Origin: Pseudogymnoascus destructans
Taxonomy: Eukaryota > Ascomycota > Leotiomycetes > Thelebolales > Thelebolaceae
NCBI RefSeq assembly: GCF_001641265.1
Contig: NW_020167521.1
Coordinates: forward strand, 186,001-250,000
Reading direction: 5' to 3'
DNA: 64,000 nt
Both the position numbers and the translations under genes were made by a program. Below, in pieces: positions 42,340-53,010 of this stretch. Numbering within the stretch: the first letter of the stretch is position 1; every line of letters begins with the position of its first letter. The notes beneath the pieces were generated by a model. The model was not told where the DNA came from. It worked only from the letters and a program-made list of their open reading frames with translations, and did not search any database.

Positions 42340-43480
42340 ATGGACAGCCCCATTGCTGCTAATGTCCTCGGGACACTCGGTTCAGTCTGCTTTCCATGCT
42401 ATTCATTCACCAGCACTACGGCTAACACACAAAGTTAGGTTTGTTGGTCTATCCAGCTCATTCCTCAAATAATTATCAATTACCGCCGACACTCGACGGA
42501 AGGTTTGCAGCGTTCGATGATGCTTCTTTGGGCCATTGCTGGTGTTCCGCTTGGTGTCTTCAACATTACAAGCAATTTCAATATTGCGCTTCTTATACAG
42601 CCGCAAATCCTAACACTTCTGAGCTTGATTACTTGGACTCAGTGTTTCTATTATGGTGATGTAAGCTATTATTGTTATGATTATTATTCAATTGCCTAAT
42701 ACCCGTCGTTGTTGCACAGATTTGCAATAGCTAGAGCGAGCGAGAAAGGCGCTGATCAAAGGAATGAGCCATAAGAGAATCCTGCTGATTGAAGTAGAAA
42801 CTATCCAAGGGAAAATGTACTGCACTTGTGTCTGGGATGGCAGTATTGTTTGGAGGCGTTGAGACTGGTTTAGTCTTCGCGCTGCGGGTAAGTAATCAAC
42901 TGCGGATATCTAAGAGAGTACCACGTACTCATTTGACCAAATAGGCTGGGATCAATCAAGGAACTCATTGGCCAGTAATCTTAATGGGTGTTCTATCAAC
43001 TGTCTTGCTCTCTGCTGGCGTATTAAGGCATTACTACGATATTTGGGTACATCGTACCGTTCGCGGAATTAGCTTCATCTTTGTTGGTATTGACGCCGCA
43101 GGCGACGTCTTTTCCCTTATTTCTGTTTGTAGGTGATCCCAACCTAGTTTCCGACGATGGCTCACCTATTAGTTTTCCAACCCGAACTCGACATCCTCGG
43201 AATGGTGATCTACGCAACAGAATTCGTGCTATGGTGTGGTGTATTTGCATGTGGTGGTTATTTCAACCTGATGCCTTGGTTGAGGCAGAAGGCTAGCCAG
43301 AGATCAACACGTCGACGGCAAGAAGCTGATCTCGCAGCTATGGAGCGAGTGGGTCAGGGGGCCGGTGAGTCAAATGATATTAACTTGCAAGGGATTCCCT
43401 CGTCCACTTCGGTGTTCCGAACTCCATCATCGTTACTATCAGCAAGAAGCTCTGTCCACTCATTGGAACGAACACCATAG
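42340..43480 (+). CDS. PQ-loop repeat transporter, five exons
   Basis: Member of the PQ-loop (cystinosin/SWEET-related) membrane transporters, probably of the vacuole. Proposed exons 42340-42384, 42439-42660, 42798-42887, 42945-43128 and 43173-43480 join in frame to 282 residues. The first PQ loop reads IQLIPQIIINYRRHSTEGL. Further membrane segments include GMAVLFGGVETGLVFAL, PVILMGVLSTVLLSAGVL, and the second loop region RGISFIFVGIDAAGDVFSLI. A last helix (IYATEFVLWCGVFACGGYF) precedes a hydrophilic Ser/Arg-rich tail. The second intron (42661-42797) is unusually long and its acceptor is chosen only because the following exon stays open, so part of a helix there may be lost or mis-modelled. 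The donor of the first intron (GTCTGC) is weak. Confidence 0.75.
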
Positions 43481-44478
43481 ATGCAACATAGAATTATGCT
43501 CTACTCATGTGTTTTATAGACTTGATTATTCTTATGCTGCTCTAACTGTCCGTGATTTAACCTGGAGTGCCTTTCGACAAGATCTCTGGAGCCCATTGGA
43601 AGGCTAAATCTCCGCTGTCAATGCGGATACCATCGGTTCAATAATCCTATGTTCGATCTCAGGAGCTGTAAGGGCCTCAAGAGGAAAGTGAAACTCTAGT
43701 CGTGTCATCTAGTGTTTCGAGAAGAATCTCAAGCTGAATTTCAGAGAGTCTCGAAGAAGGGAAGTGAACGAGTCTCTCTCACTTTCAAATCTTTAAAGGT
43801 GATCAAATTATCGTGTAAGTGCTTAAAAGATCTTCAAGCATAAATTAAGTTATGCAAACTCTTTTAACCCTAAGTTAACCCCCATAGCAAGGGGCTAGAA
43901 CATGACTTGACAGCAAAGTTTAACATCTTATACAAATATTGCCTTGCATCAATTCACAAAATCAAGTTCTAGCATCCAGACTAGAGGAGGCTTAAATGCC
44001 TCAGTTTTGACCTTGTGTAACGGGTGCTGACCGTTATATAGCGTGTTACGCGTATTCCGCTAAGCCGGAATACTACAGTATTATCTCGTTAAGTCAATAC
44101 ACGTGTGAGAATCATATCACTCGATGTTCAAGACAGGTAAGCAGCATGGAGTTCAACAGGGAATCGTATTCCATTCGTAGGTAGCTATTCAAACTAGCCG
44201 CTGGCTTTCTATTGAAGCCAGCTCGCCCCTACTTATACTCTTGCGTGTGCCCTCAACTAACTAGGGCGAAAGGGGGAAGAAGCTCGGCGATCCCCCTTTT
44301 ACTCGGCCATGGCGATGGCTCCTGGATTGCCACGTGATGTGACAACACGATTAGTCGATTTTCTAGCTAACTCGATAACTTTCTTCAGATCCTTCCATTC
44401 GTCATACAAATCACGAGTCCCTTTTCCTAATTATCAACTTAAACTAATTACTAGACTACTCTTAGAATACCTTCAAAA
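43481..44478. other. Intergenic/repeat-like region
   Basis: About 1 kb without a gene. From 44016 a segment starts TGTAACGGGTGCTGACCG after a purine tract (CTAGAGGAGGC), which is how an LTR would look after a polypurine tract, but I could not find its other end with a matching duplication. A short foldback (GTATTCCGCTAAGCCGGAATAC) lies at about 44049-44070. Confidence 0.45.
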
Positions 44479-44705
44479 TGCCTTCTAAAAAGCTCTATTC
44501 TATGACTCTCGAACAGCGAAAAGCCCTCTGAACCTAGAATCGATCTCACCATCCAAAACCTACACAAAAGACCACTATACAGTGGTTCCTCGAGCAATAC
44601 AATCGTCAATTTAGCCAATCTACAGTCTTAGAATCCCTTAGCTCTCGATTTTTGGACCTTGACGATACTACTAATACTCTAGAAACAAACAGCTCTAAAG
44701 CTTAG
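44479..44705 (+). pseudogene. Pogo-type transposase N-terminus relic
   Basis: ATG at 44479 opens MPSKKLYSMTLEQRKAL and then meets stops at about 44530 and 44536. Beyond them the same frame continues with HHPKPTQKTTIQWFLEQYN and SQSTVLESLSSRFLDLDD, the helix-turn-helix arrangement of CENP-B/pogo transposases. It ends abruptly at a solo LTR. The family differs from F1-F3. Confidence 0.65.
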
Positions 44706-44708
44706 CGT

Positions 44709-44977
44709 TGTAAGGACACAGGGCACCCAACTCACAGTAATAGCATATGAGAGTGCGAGTCGGAGGCTAAACAGATGCTATCCTATAGGTCTACTACGAA
44801 GGATACAAAAAAGATCATCGGGGAACCCCGTGAGTCGATTCTGTCAAGTACCAAAACCCATCCGACTCGGTTCCGACTCGGTTAGCCCACCCAAATGATC
44901 ACTCAAATGATCACACGTGACGCTCCAGCTACCCAGAATCTACTCCCTAGAATGAGAGACGAGAAGGCATCCTTACA
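44709..44977 (-). repeat. Solo LTR, TGTAAGGA family (269 bp), with target duplication
   Basis: TGTAAGGACACAGGG to GGCATCCTTACA, flanked by AGCGT at 44704-44708 and 44978-44982. The matching pentamers show an undisturbed LTR insertion. Confidence 0.92.
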
Positions 44978-45000
44978 AGCGTCACCATGCTATCACCTAG

Positions 45001-46850
45001 TGTAATGGTGGGTGCACCAGATGTGAGAATCTAGCCACCCAAGGAAGGGATGAATTTACTAAGACAACACACTGTCTTAGGAAAAAGAGCCAAAGGGTAG
45101 TAGCTTAGACTATTCCACAACGCAGCAATCAGGTGTATGATATAGTGGAGTGGTTTAGACAAGTTGTAACAAATGTTGAGTCTGAGAACTCAGGAATAAG
45201 TCAGAGGTTAGCACCTCACTGACTTTTCAGAAACAAGGAGTAACAAGATGAATGCTTGGAAGCTTGGAAAAGACGTGGAAGTATGTGATAGTCGATTTAC
45301 TGTATTGTCTGCTTGCCCTTTCTTAAGGAAAGGGCAATCCTATTTATGCTAAAGGAGTGTAGTTCTCTCATTTTCCAAGACTTTCCATGACTAACCAGGC
45401 TTGGTAACTGTAGTCGACGTAAGAGAATCCCATAGAACCATCTCCTAGGTTCCTAGCCTATAGGAAGTGAAAGGAGGTCCAAGGTCAGAGTACCCCTATA
45501 GACAGATTATGTCACAACTTAACCAATCTTGTAGGTAACTAAGGAGCGATGACGTCTAATGAATCATAGACGGTTGTAGAAGCTTTTGGAGCTATCGTTC
45601 ATGTTCCTAGGCCTCTAGTTGATAGAGATATGTCATGTGTAGTATTAGCCCAGTAACTAAGGAGTGATGTCATGTAATGAATCATAGAGGGTTGTAGAGA
45701 TATGCTATGTGGTAATATCGGCCCAGTAACTAAGGAGCGATGATGTGTAATAAATCATAGATGGTTGTAGCAATCGTTGAGTAGTATTGCTCTTGTTGTT
45801 GGTGTGATAAGCCAAAATATGTATAGTGACTTGTAGGTTTGAGGAGAAGATTTCCAAGTTTGCTCTTGAGTTTGATAGCAAACTGAGTTGTAATGGTGGG
45901 TGCACCAGATATGAGAATCTAGCCACCCAAGGAAGGGATGAATTTACTAAGACAACATACTGTCTTAGGAAACAGAGCCAAAGGGTTGTAGCTTAGACTA
46001 TTCCACAACGCAGCAATCAGGTGTATGATGTGGTGAAGTGGTTTAGACAAGTTGCAACAAATGTTGAGTCTGAGAACTCAGGGGTAAGTCAGAGGTTAGC
46101 ACCTCACTGACTTTTCAAAAACAGAGAATAACAAGATCAATGCTTGGAAGCTTGGAAAAGACGTAGAAGTATGTGCTAGTCGATTTACTGTATTGCCTGC
46201 TTGCCCTTTCTTAAGGAAAGGGCAATCCTATTTATGCCAAAGGAGTGTAGTTCTCTCATTTTCCATGACTTTCCATGACTAACCAGGCTTGGTAAATGTA
46301 TTAGAAATCAAGTGCGACCCACAACTAGCTTGCTAATCATGTAGTGAACGTAAGAGAATCCCATAGAACCATCTCTTGGGTTCCTAGCCTATAGGAAGTG
46401 AAAAGGAGGTCCAAGGTCAGAGTACCTATAGATAAATTATGTCATAACTTAACCAATCTTGTGGGTAACTAAGGAGCGATGACGTGTAATGAATCATAGA
46501 GGGTTGTAGAAGCTTCTAGAGCTATCGTTCATGTTCCTAGGCCTCTAGTTGGTAGAGATATGCCATGTGGTAGTATTGGCCCACCCCCTTAAGGAGGAGA
46601 TTTTCTTAATAACTTGTTCAATGAGTGTTCAAATGATATGCCGTGATGTATGTAGCATAAACAGATGTAGTAGAAGAGTTTGCAGCAATCGTTGAGTAGT
46701 ATTGCTTCTGTTGTTGGTGTGATAAGCCAAGATATGTATGGTGACTTGTAGGTTTGAGGAGGAGATTTCTAAGTTTGCTCTTGAGTTTGATAGCAAACTG
46801 AGTGCAACTAATGTCAGTATGACATGAGTGCAACGAATGTCAGTATGACA
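45001..46850 (+). repeat. LTR-M copy interrupted by a second LTR-M
   Basis: The outer copy runs 45001-45888 and resumes 46830-46850 with the family's last bases. It contains extra tandem blocks near 45650-45780 relative to the copy at 12010. Outer flanks (CCTAG, GTTGG) do not match. Confidence 0.85.
45889..46824 (+). repeat. LTR-M, complete solo copy nested in LTR-M
   Basis: 936 bp, TGTAATGGTGGG to GTCAGTATGACA, flanked by TGAGT at 45884-45888 and 46825-46829. Removing it with one TGAGT restores the outer LTR-M end. It is nearly identical to 12010-12945. Confidence 0.92.
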
Positions 46851-46951
46851 GTTGGGTACTTACGGTCGCAATTTGAGAGGACGCACTTGCTTCCTCTCAT
46901 AAGCGAGTGGACGCACTCGCTTCCCCCCACGGTTATAGTCTTTTTGGCTTT

Positions 46952-49585
46952 GGTAAATGAAAATTATACCCTGTAATTTGACTATAACGAAAATTATACC
47001 CTGTTGTGATTAATACGCCACCACGTGATGCTCACTGCCCCCCACTCTAGTCAGCCCTACTGTCGCCATGAAGAGCGACAGCAACCACCTCCCTTACTCC
47101 TCCACCCTTTGCTGCCCCTAAACCCCTATACCACCCCCTTAAACCCCTTATCCCCCCGTAAACCCCTATGATGCCTCTATCATGTATGAGGCCTACAGCA
47201 GCTCCTAGCGTTATGACCGTCCTGCTCGCCACAGCTCCTACAAGCATTACGAGAACAGTGCTGTACTATGCCATGTACAGTGCCCTCTAGAGGGCTCATA
47301 TCCTCTTGGTGTAATCTTCGAGTGCCACGGCCCTCACCTACTCTTATCCTTTTCTTCCTTGGCCTACCTCGAGGGACTCGTGTTGCCAGCGCCTAGCAAG
47401 GCTTGTTAGTGCAGGGGTGGAGCGTAGAAATGTCGTTGTGAAGGCTTCTTGCCAAACTGCTGTCGACAAAACAGGAGGCAAGAAGGGCTTGAGTGTGAGC
47501 TTCTAGCGGAATATGAAGCTCGTAGCATGCCTATAAGGCACACCATTTGCTTGATATCGCTAGTAGGAACATGTTCCTTCAGCCAAACCACAAGGTGGAT
47601 AATGTAAGGACACAGGGAATACGGCTCTCCGTAGGTGCATATGGGAGTGCGAGTCGGAGGTGATGCTGTATTCTATCCTATAGGTCTACTACGAAGGATA
47701 CAAAAAAGATAAAGGGGGAGCTTACAGCTTCCTACCCCTTAAATATCCATCTCGGGTCCGACTCTAATCAAGCTTAGCGTACCCTCGGTACTACTTAGTC
47801 GGTAATCCGAATCGACCCCGACTCTAACCCCTATGTTGCTGTACTACTATGTTATCTACTGCGCGTCCCCTTAGGGGTCCGAATGCACCCCGTGTAAGGT
47901 GGCATCCTTACAGATAAGGCTAGAGGCACCAACCACTCGTGCCTGCGTTAGCGATGACGCCTAAACCTATGTAAGGGTTAATAATACTGTATTTGTAAAG
48001 GGGGGGGGGTTACCAGGTTTGTTCTTGCATACTAGCAGCTTTTAGCAACAAGGTTAGCACAAAAGGGGGTGTAGGCAAAGCCTTCGCTAATGGCCTTTGT
48101 AGCTGTAGTAAGACGGAAGGCCCTCTTGTCCATTACTCAATGCCATAACGCATCAAGAAGCTAGAGGATTAGGAGCTCCTATAGCCAAGCTGCTGCTTCT
48201 AGCTTTGTCTCCTCAAGCCGCGCCATTGCGTAGTCAAAATCTTAGGGCGTTCGAGCCCTCGCTACAGCCTAGAACATTGAGGTAACAGTAGTGTAGCCAA
48301 CCTTCTTAAATAGCTAAGATGTAGGGGCAACACCACGTAGTTTCCACCACAGGACCAAGGATCCTCTTAGCCTTAAGTAGGCCCTTATCACAGTCTGAAA
48401 TGACTATGCAAGACTCTGTTGAGACTTGAGGGATTGCCTGTCGAAGATGGAGGAAAGACCACTCCTACAACAAGCGGTTCTCTAACTCCACCACCCCCTA
48501 AGCTAGTAGTGTGTTGTGGCCGTTATAGCTTAGTTAGCTAGGAAAAGAGGGGGAAACAAGGGGCTACCTGTCTTAGGGTGGATTTGAAGATCCACATATA
48601 CTCCAGGAGACTTCTCTTAGAGTCTCGGTATGCTCGTAGCAGCTGAAAGCTGCGCTAGTGCATACTAATATCCTCATTAAGGAGGTGTTGACGACAGAGA
48701 TGGGCTACTCTATAGCTAACCTCCTCACTAAATCGTACCCATAGGCACTCCTGGATCTCACGAGGCTCTGTAGCCTTTGTGACATTAAGATGTTGGACTA
48801 TAACATCGTCTAGCCAGTCTGCGTTTGCAGCAGCCCCTTTCTTTGGCGCGCCGCGGCCGAGGCAGTTGTGCTCGCTCTCCTTAATGGCAAGAACAAGCAA
48901 ACCGCCATCCACCTTACGGGCACAAACCTTCTAGTTGCAACCCTCTTCTACACAGCAGTACGTAGCTGCAAGGGGGGTCTTCTTCGGTGTCTGGAACGTG
49001 AATTTGTCACGGATCGCCTATTGCCAAGGGCTCTTCGGAGGTCTGCCTAGTGTTGTTGTAGGAAGAGGACCGAAATATTGCGACCGCGCGCAAATCGTGC
49101 GGTGTGTTTGGTGACCGGACCTTCGGGCTTTTGCGCAACGGGTAGGAAAACTCGACAGTAGACTACAGTATATAGAATAATTAATTGATTTGATTACTAC
49201 ACTATCTACTGGGCCTACGTACTGTATTTGTAGGGCATCGGGGGAAGCCTGAATACTCTCCAGAATAGGGGTTCGGGTATTGGGTTCGGGTGATTTAATT
49301 ACATCACCCCGATGCCAATCCACCCCGAGTCCCAAATGGAGAATCCGACGGGTCGCCTGGGAAAATCCCAATTTCCTGGGCCTAAAGTGCCCGTATTCCC
49401 CAGGCTCCCCGTATCTTTCTCTAACACCTAGGTATCAGGGCGGCGGTTGGCGAATCAGCAGGACGAGCCGACAGCAAGGACAGTACCACTCAGGTGAGTT
49501 CTGTATAATTATCACTTTCGAAGAGCTGGCGGTGAGCATCACGTGGTGGCTTATTAATCACGACAGGGTATAATTTCCATTTACC
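46952..49585 (-). mobile_element. Decayed MULE (Mutator-like) element
   Basis: Long terminal inverted repeats: left about 46952-47040, right about 49528-49585, both ending GGTAAATGNAAATTATACCC and containing GTGATTAAT and CCACCACGTGATGCTCAC. The left end has a short internal duplication. TTTTGGCT lies next to both ends, a possible 8-9 bp target duplication. The minus strand keeps pieces of a MULE transposase: around 48460-48350 a frame with WSFLHLRQAIPQ and ESCIVISDCDKGLL, and near 47250-47170 a CCHC knuckle CRSCGEQDGHNARSC typical of MULE C-termini. Frame 48912-48655 is another open remnant. There are many stops, plus a solo LTR at 47603. Confidence 0.72.
47603..47912 (-). repeat. Solo LTR, TGTAAGGA family (310 bp), with target duplication
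   Basis: TGTAAGGACACAGGGAATACG to GGCATCCTTACA, flanked by GATAA at 47598-47602 and 47913-47917, inside the MULE. The middle part differs from the 372-bp type, so this is a separate subfamily. Confidence 0.92.
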
Positions 49586-50070
49586 GTTTTGGCTCAGTGG
49601 GATAGGGCGGGTTGGCGTGGCACGATCTGGCTTGAGCGAAGTGCGTCGAAGCGCTTGATACTAAACGCTGCTCACACCACAGTGTGTGAGGAGAATGAAT
49701 GTCAAGCTTTGTGGCAAGTAAACGAAATGAATCGAAACTACGAATGCACGACTCGATTAGTGTCCCTGCCCTCGTGCAGATGACACATTTTCCAATTTTA
49801 GCTCACTCCTATTATGAGCGACATGAGGCATTTTGGCCCGCTCCAATCTAGTTTCGTCGCCGAGCAATGAATCCTCACTTGTTTTTGATTGCTGTGACTT
49901 CGAAATATGCGGGGTGAATACGCTCAGAAAGCCTTGCCAAACTCGCATATAATACGTTGGCAGCACCTATGTTATCTTAGAAGGTAGACTAATGCTTTGC
50001 ATCATATTCAGAGCTTACACACGTCTCCACGACAGAATGAGAAGTATTACATCCAAGCCCATTATGAGCT
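49586..50070. other. Intergenic region
   Basis: No gene or repeat recognised between the right MULE end and the RING gene. The last part is presumably its promoter. Confidence 0.45.
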
Positions 50071-50805
50071 ATGAATGAGGTGGACCTGACGTTGCGCAAC
50101 ATGGCAGTGCTGTGTAAGTCCTGTCAATCTCGGTGGTCTAGTCAAACGTATGGTTCTGACTTGAGTATAGCAACTAGTCCGCGGCCTATTACCACGAATG
50201 GCAAGAGCAAAGTGGGAATCTCGATAGCCATTCTCGGAGTATCGATCGTAATTATCATAGTCGTTGTTAGGTACATGAATCGAGGACGGCCTCTCGTCAT
50301 CGCCCCTGCTTCTGTACGAAACCAGCGAGGGCGCGAGGAAAGGCGCTTTCAAAAAGAAATTCGAACTTCCCTCCTAGAATCACTACCAGTCATGAGATAT
50401 AACAGGCTGCTACTGAAAGAGCAAAGACCTGGCGATGCCGATGAATCTGCCCGGAATACGTATTCGCCGCGGAGACAACTCCAATCAACGATAAAAAGAG
50501 AGAAGCCGCGGGCTATACACACTGCCAGCTGCTCTGTCTGCATAGAGAGTTTTGTTGAGAACGAAAACGTTCGGATACTTCCTTGCAGTCACATCTATCA
50601 CCAACGCTGTATCGATCCATGGCTCTTAAATTTGAGTAGCACGTGTCCATTATGGTAAGCCATCCTCCGTTCGCAAAGCACTCAAGAGTGCGTTGAACAG
50701 TCACAATCTGACTAACTCGTTAACAGTAGAAAACCCTTACAAGAAGCCGTCTTATCTCCAAGCTTTGTCCTAGCGCCTCCTAGACCAGCTCGACTGCCCC
50801 GTTAA
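50071..50805 (+). CDS. Transmembrane RING-H2 E3 ubiquitin ligase, two exons
   Basis: Exons 50071-50654 and 50727-50805 give 220 residues. A single membrane helix lies at about 46-65 (VGISIAILGVSIVIIIVVV), then a basic cytosolic region, then a RING-H2 domain: CSVC near 152, CSHIYHQRCIDPW near 172 and CPLC near 192. The final Cys codon is split by the 72-nt intron (branch GACTAAC at about 50709), so it exists only after splicing; without splicing the frame ends at CPLW. The layout (one helix plus C-terminal RING-H2) is that of membrane-bound ubiquitin ligases acting on endosome, vacuole or ER proteins. The short second exon encodes a Pro/Arg-rich tail. Confidence 0.82.
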
Positions 50806-51019
50806 GGCCTAACCTTAAGCCGAGCCTGGCACACTAATCGTGGTGGTAAGCGATAACGTAAGTCGTGGCGTAACCGGGAGAATGGCGTAAACGGGATAGT
50901 GGGGAATATCGAGCATCAATAGTCAGAAAGCTGAAGAACTAGAAGTTTTATTGGCACAAGCTGTTGCTGGAGTTAAATCCGGATTATACAAATCTTCGTA
51001 CGGTGCTGCAAAGGCTTTA

Positions 51020-53010
51020 CTCGGTGTTCCACCCACTCGCTTCGCTCGTAGGTGGCGACAGCAAGTTGTGCGTGCGACAGCAAGATGTGCGTACACCGCT
51101 ATTTTGATATATAGAAAAAATAATAGTATTCTTCATAACGTAGTATCTACAATGCCTCAAAATAACGATCCTACTATGATTGCTCGCCTTAATGAGGCCC
51201 AACAGTTCTTCTTAAAACAACCAAGTACATATACAATTGCTTGGGTTGCAAATAAATTCAATGTCAACCGTGAGACACTCCGACGTCGTATTACGAGTAC
51301 TACGTCTCCTCAATTACCCCACGGAGGTAGCAATCGAGTCTTATCTCAATCGCAAGAGACCGCGGTCTGTCAATTCATATACGACCAACTTGAGCGCGGG
51401 GTCCCTGCCAACCGATCTATGATACTACGGGCAGTTGCAGACTTACGACCTAATCGTACGATACCATCACAACGGTGGCTACAACGCTTTCTAAAAGCAC
51501 ACCCCGAATTTCATACAATTCACACGAAGACGTTAAATACACATCGGAAGCAAGCACAAAAGAAAGAGGTGTTTGAGGAATTCTTTCTCACATATAACGC
51601 CCTTATTACAAAACATAACATTAAGCCATATAATTTATGGAATGTTGATGAGACAGGCTATATGATTGGGTGTTATAAGTCTACGGCTGTTATTGTACCA
51701 ATCGGTGTAAAGCAGTGGACTGTTGATAATCCTGAGAATCGGCTCTCTGTTACTGTAATTGAGGCAGTAAATGCAAGTGGTGCTGCACTTGCAGAAGCTA
51801 TCATTATCCCTGGCAAACTTCATATGGATTCATGGTACAATGATGACCTTGAGCCAAATGCTCTCATTATTGTAAATGAGAGCGGGTATTCAAACGACGA
51901 CATTGCAATCCAATACCTTATGCATTTTATCCAACTATCTGCAGAGCATATGGCACCAGATGATACTCGCCTCTTATTACTTGACGGCCATGACTCTCAT
52001 AAAACAGAGCGCTTTCTTACATTAGCAGAAGAGCATAACATTGTTATTTGCTGCCTTCCTGCTCATACAACACATCTATTACAACCTCTTGATGTAGCGG
52101 TTTTTAAGCAGTGCAAACACTTTCATCAAAAGGCACTTGATCAAGCAGTACGTAGCTACGACTATGAGTATAAGCTACGTACGTTCCTTTCAGACCTCCC
52201 GCAAATCCGACGGCAATCTCTAACTGTCCGTACAATTCAATCTGGTTGGAGAAATACAGGACTATATCCATATAATCCTCCACTTGTAATTGACAAGATA
52301 CAAGAGACTCGGAATCAAACACCTGATTATGAGCCATTTGCTTCATATAATATTATCTCAACACCGAAAACAACTATGCAAAGTGTGCAAGCGGTTGAAC
52401 ATTGGCAGAAGAGAGCAGAGGAAGCTTTCTCATCGCCTTCAAGAGAAGGGTTTCAATCATTTGCACGTGGAACTACAGTTGTTCTACACCGGGCAGAGCT
52501 CTATAAGACCGAGCTAGATATTATGACTCTACGTGCAGTAGAGCAGAAGGCAGCAAAGGCAAGGGCACGGAAATCACTACAGAAAGGAGGGCAGTTATAT
52601 GCATCAGATGCACGGAAAATGCGGGAAGAGAAGAAAGCAAAGTTGCAAGCAAAAGCAGACGCAAGAGCAGCAAGGGAATCGGACCAAGTAGTAAAGCAGC
52701 TACAAGCGCAAGCACGTAAAATCGAAATTGAAGAGCGTAAGGTTGAGAGGAAGCGGGTAGCAGAGCGGAAGAAGGAAGGGTTGAAATCAAAAGTGATCAT
52801 TTTACGGTATAGTAAGGATCAAAGTGATAGTAGCAATAGTGGCAGTAGCGATAGTGATAGTAGTTCTATTGATTTTATGTTTTAATTATATAGTTATATA
52901 GTTGATATATAAGGCGTCTTTTTCTTCGTTTTATGTGTCGCACATCTTGCTGTCGCACGCACAACTTGCTGTCGCCACCTACGAGCGAAGCGAGTGGGTG
53001 GAACACCGAG
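51020..53010 (+). mobile_element. F2 pogo-like transposon, copy A, intact (1991 bp)
   Basis: Perfect 72-bp terminal inverted repeats (51020-51091 and 52939-53010), starting CTCGGTGTTCCACCC and containing two GCGACAGCAAG motifs, flanked by TA at 51018-51019 and 53011-53012. The insertion lies in the F3 transposase; removing it with one TA keeps the F3 frame. An intact transposase is inside. The sequence appears identical to copy B. Confidence 0.95.
51152..52885 (+). CDS. F2 transposase, pogo-like DD35D
   Basis: 577-residue transposase. The N-terminal helix-turn-helix is at about 10-50 (EAQQFFLKQPSTYTIAWVAN), then a CENP-B-type DNA-binding domain at about 60-125. Catalytic Asp residues are D166 (NVDETGYMIG), D278 (LLDGHDSH) and D314 (LLQPLDVAVF), with 35 residues between the last two. 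The C-terminal 120 residues are very basic and helical (KAKLQAKADARAARES), ending in a Ser/Asp-rich tail. ATG 51152 is the first in the unit; the frame is also open upstream through the terminal repeat into the host F3 gene. No lesion seen, so probably active. Confidence 0.92.
   Translation: MPQNNDPTMIARLNEAQQFFLKQPSTYTIAWVANKFNVNRETLRRRITSTTSPQLPHGGSNRVLSQSQETAVCQFIYDQLERGVPANRSMILRAVADLRPNRTIPSQRWLQRFLKAHPEFHTIHTKTLNTHRKQAQKKEVFEEFFLTYNALITKHNIKPYNLWNVDETGYMIGCYKSTAVIVPIGVKQWTVDNPENRLSVTVIEAVNASGAALAEAIIIPGKLHMDSWYNDDLEPNALIIVNESGYSNDDIAIQYLMHFIQLSAEHMAPDDTRLLLLDGHDSHKTERFLTLAEEHNIVICCLPAHTTHLLQPLDVAVFKQCKHFHQKALDQAVRSYDYEYKLRTFLSDLPQIRRQSLTVRTIQSGWRNTGLYPYNPPLVIDKIQETRNQTPDYEPFASYNIISTPKTTMQSVQAVEHWQKRAEEAFSSPSREGFQSFARGTTVVLHRAELYKTELDIMTLRAVEQKAAKARARKSLQKGGQLYASDARKMREEKKAKLQAKADARAARESDQVVKQLQAQARKIEIEERKVERKRVAERKKEGLKSKVIILRYSKDQSDSSNSGSSDSDSSSIDFMF

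Noticed and set aside
44016..44420. Complete copia-like solo LTR starting TGTAACGGG
   Set aside because: The start after a purine tract is suggestive, but I could not find a CA end with matching target duplication, so it is only mentioned as repeat-like.
49590..49640. tRNA-like sequence (GGCTCAGTGGGATAGGGC)
   Set aside because: It looks like a D-loop by chance; no matching T-arm or acceptor stem could be found.
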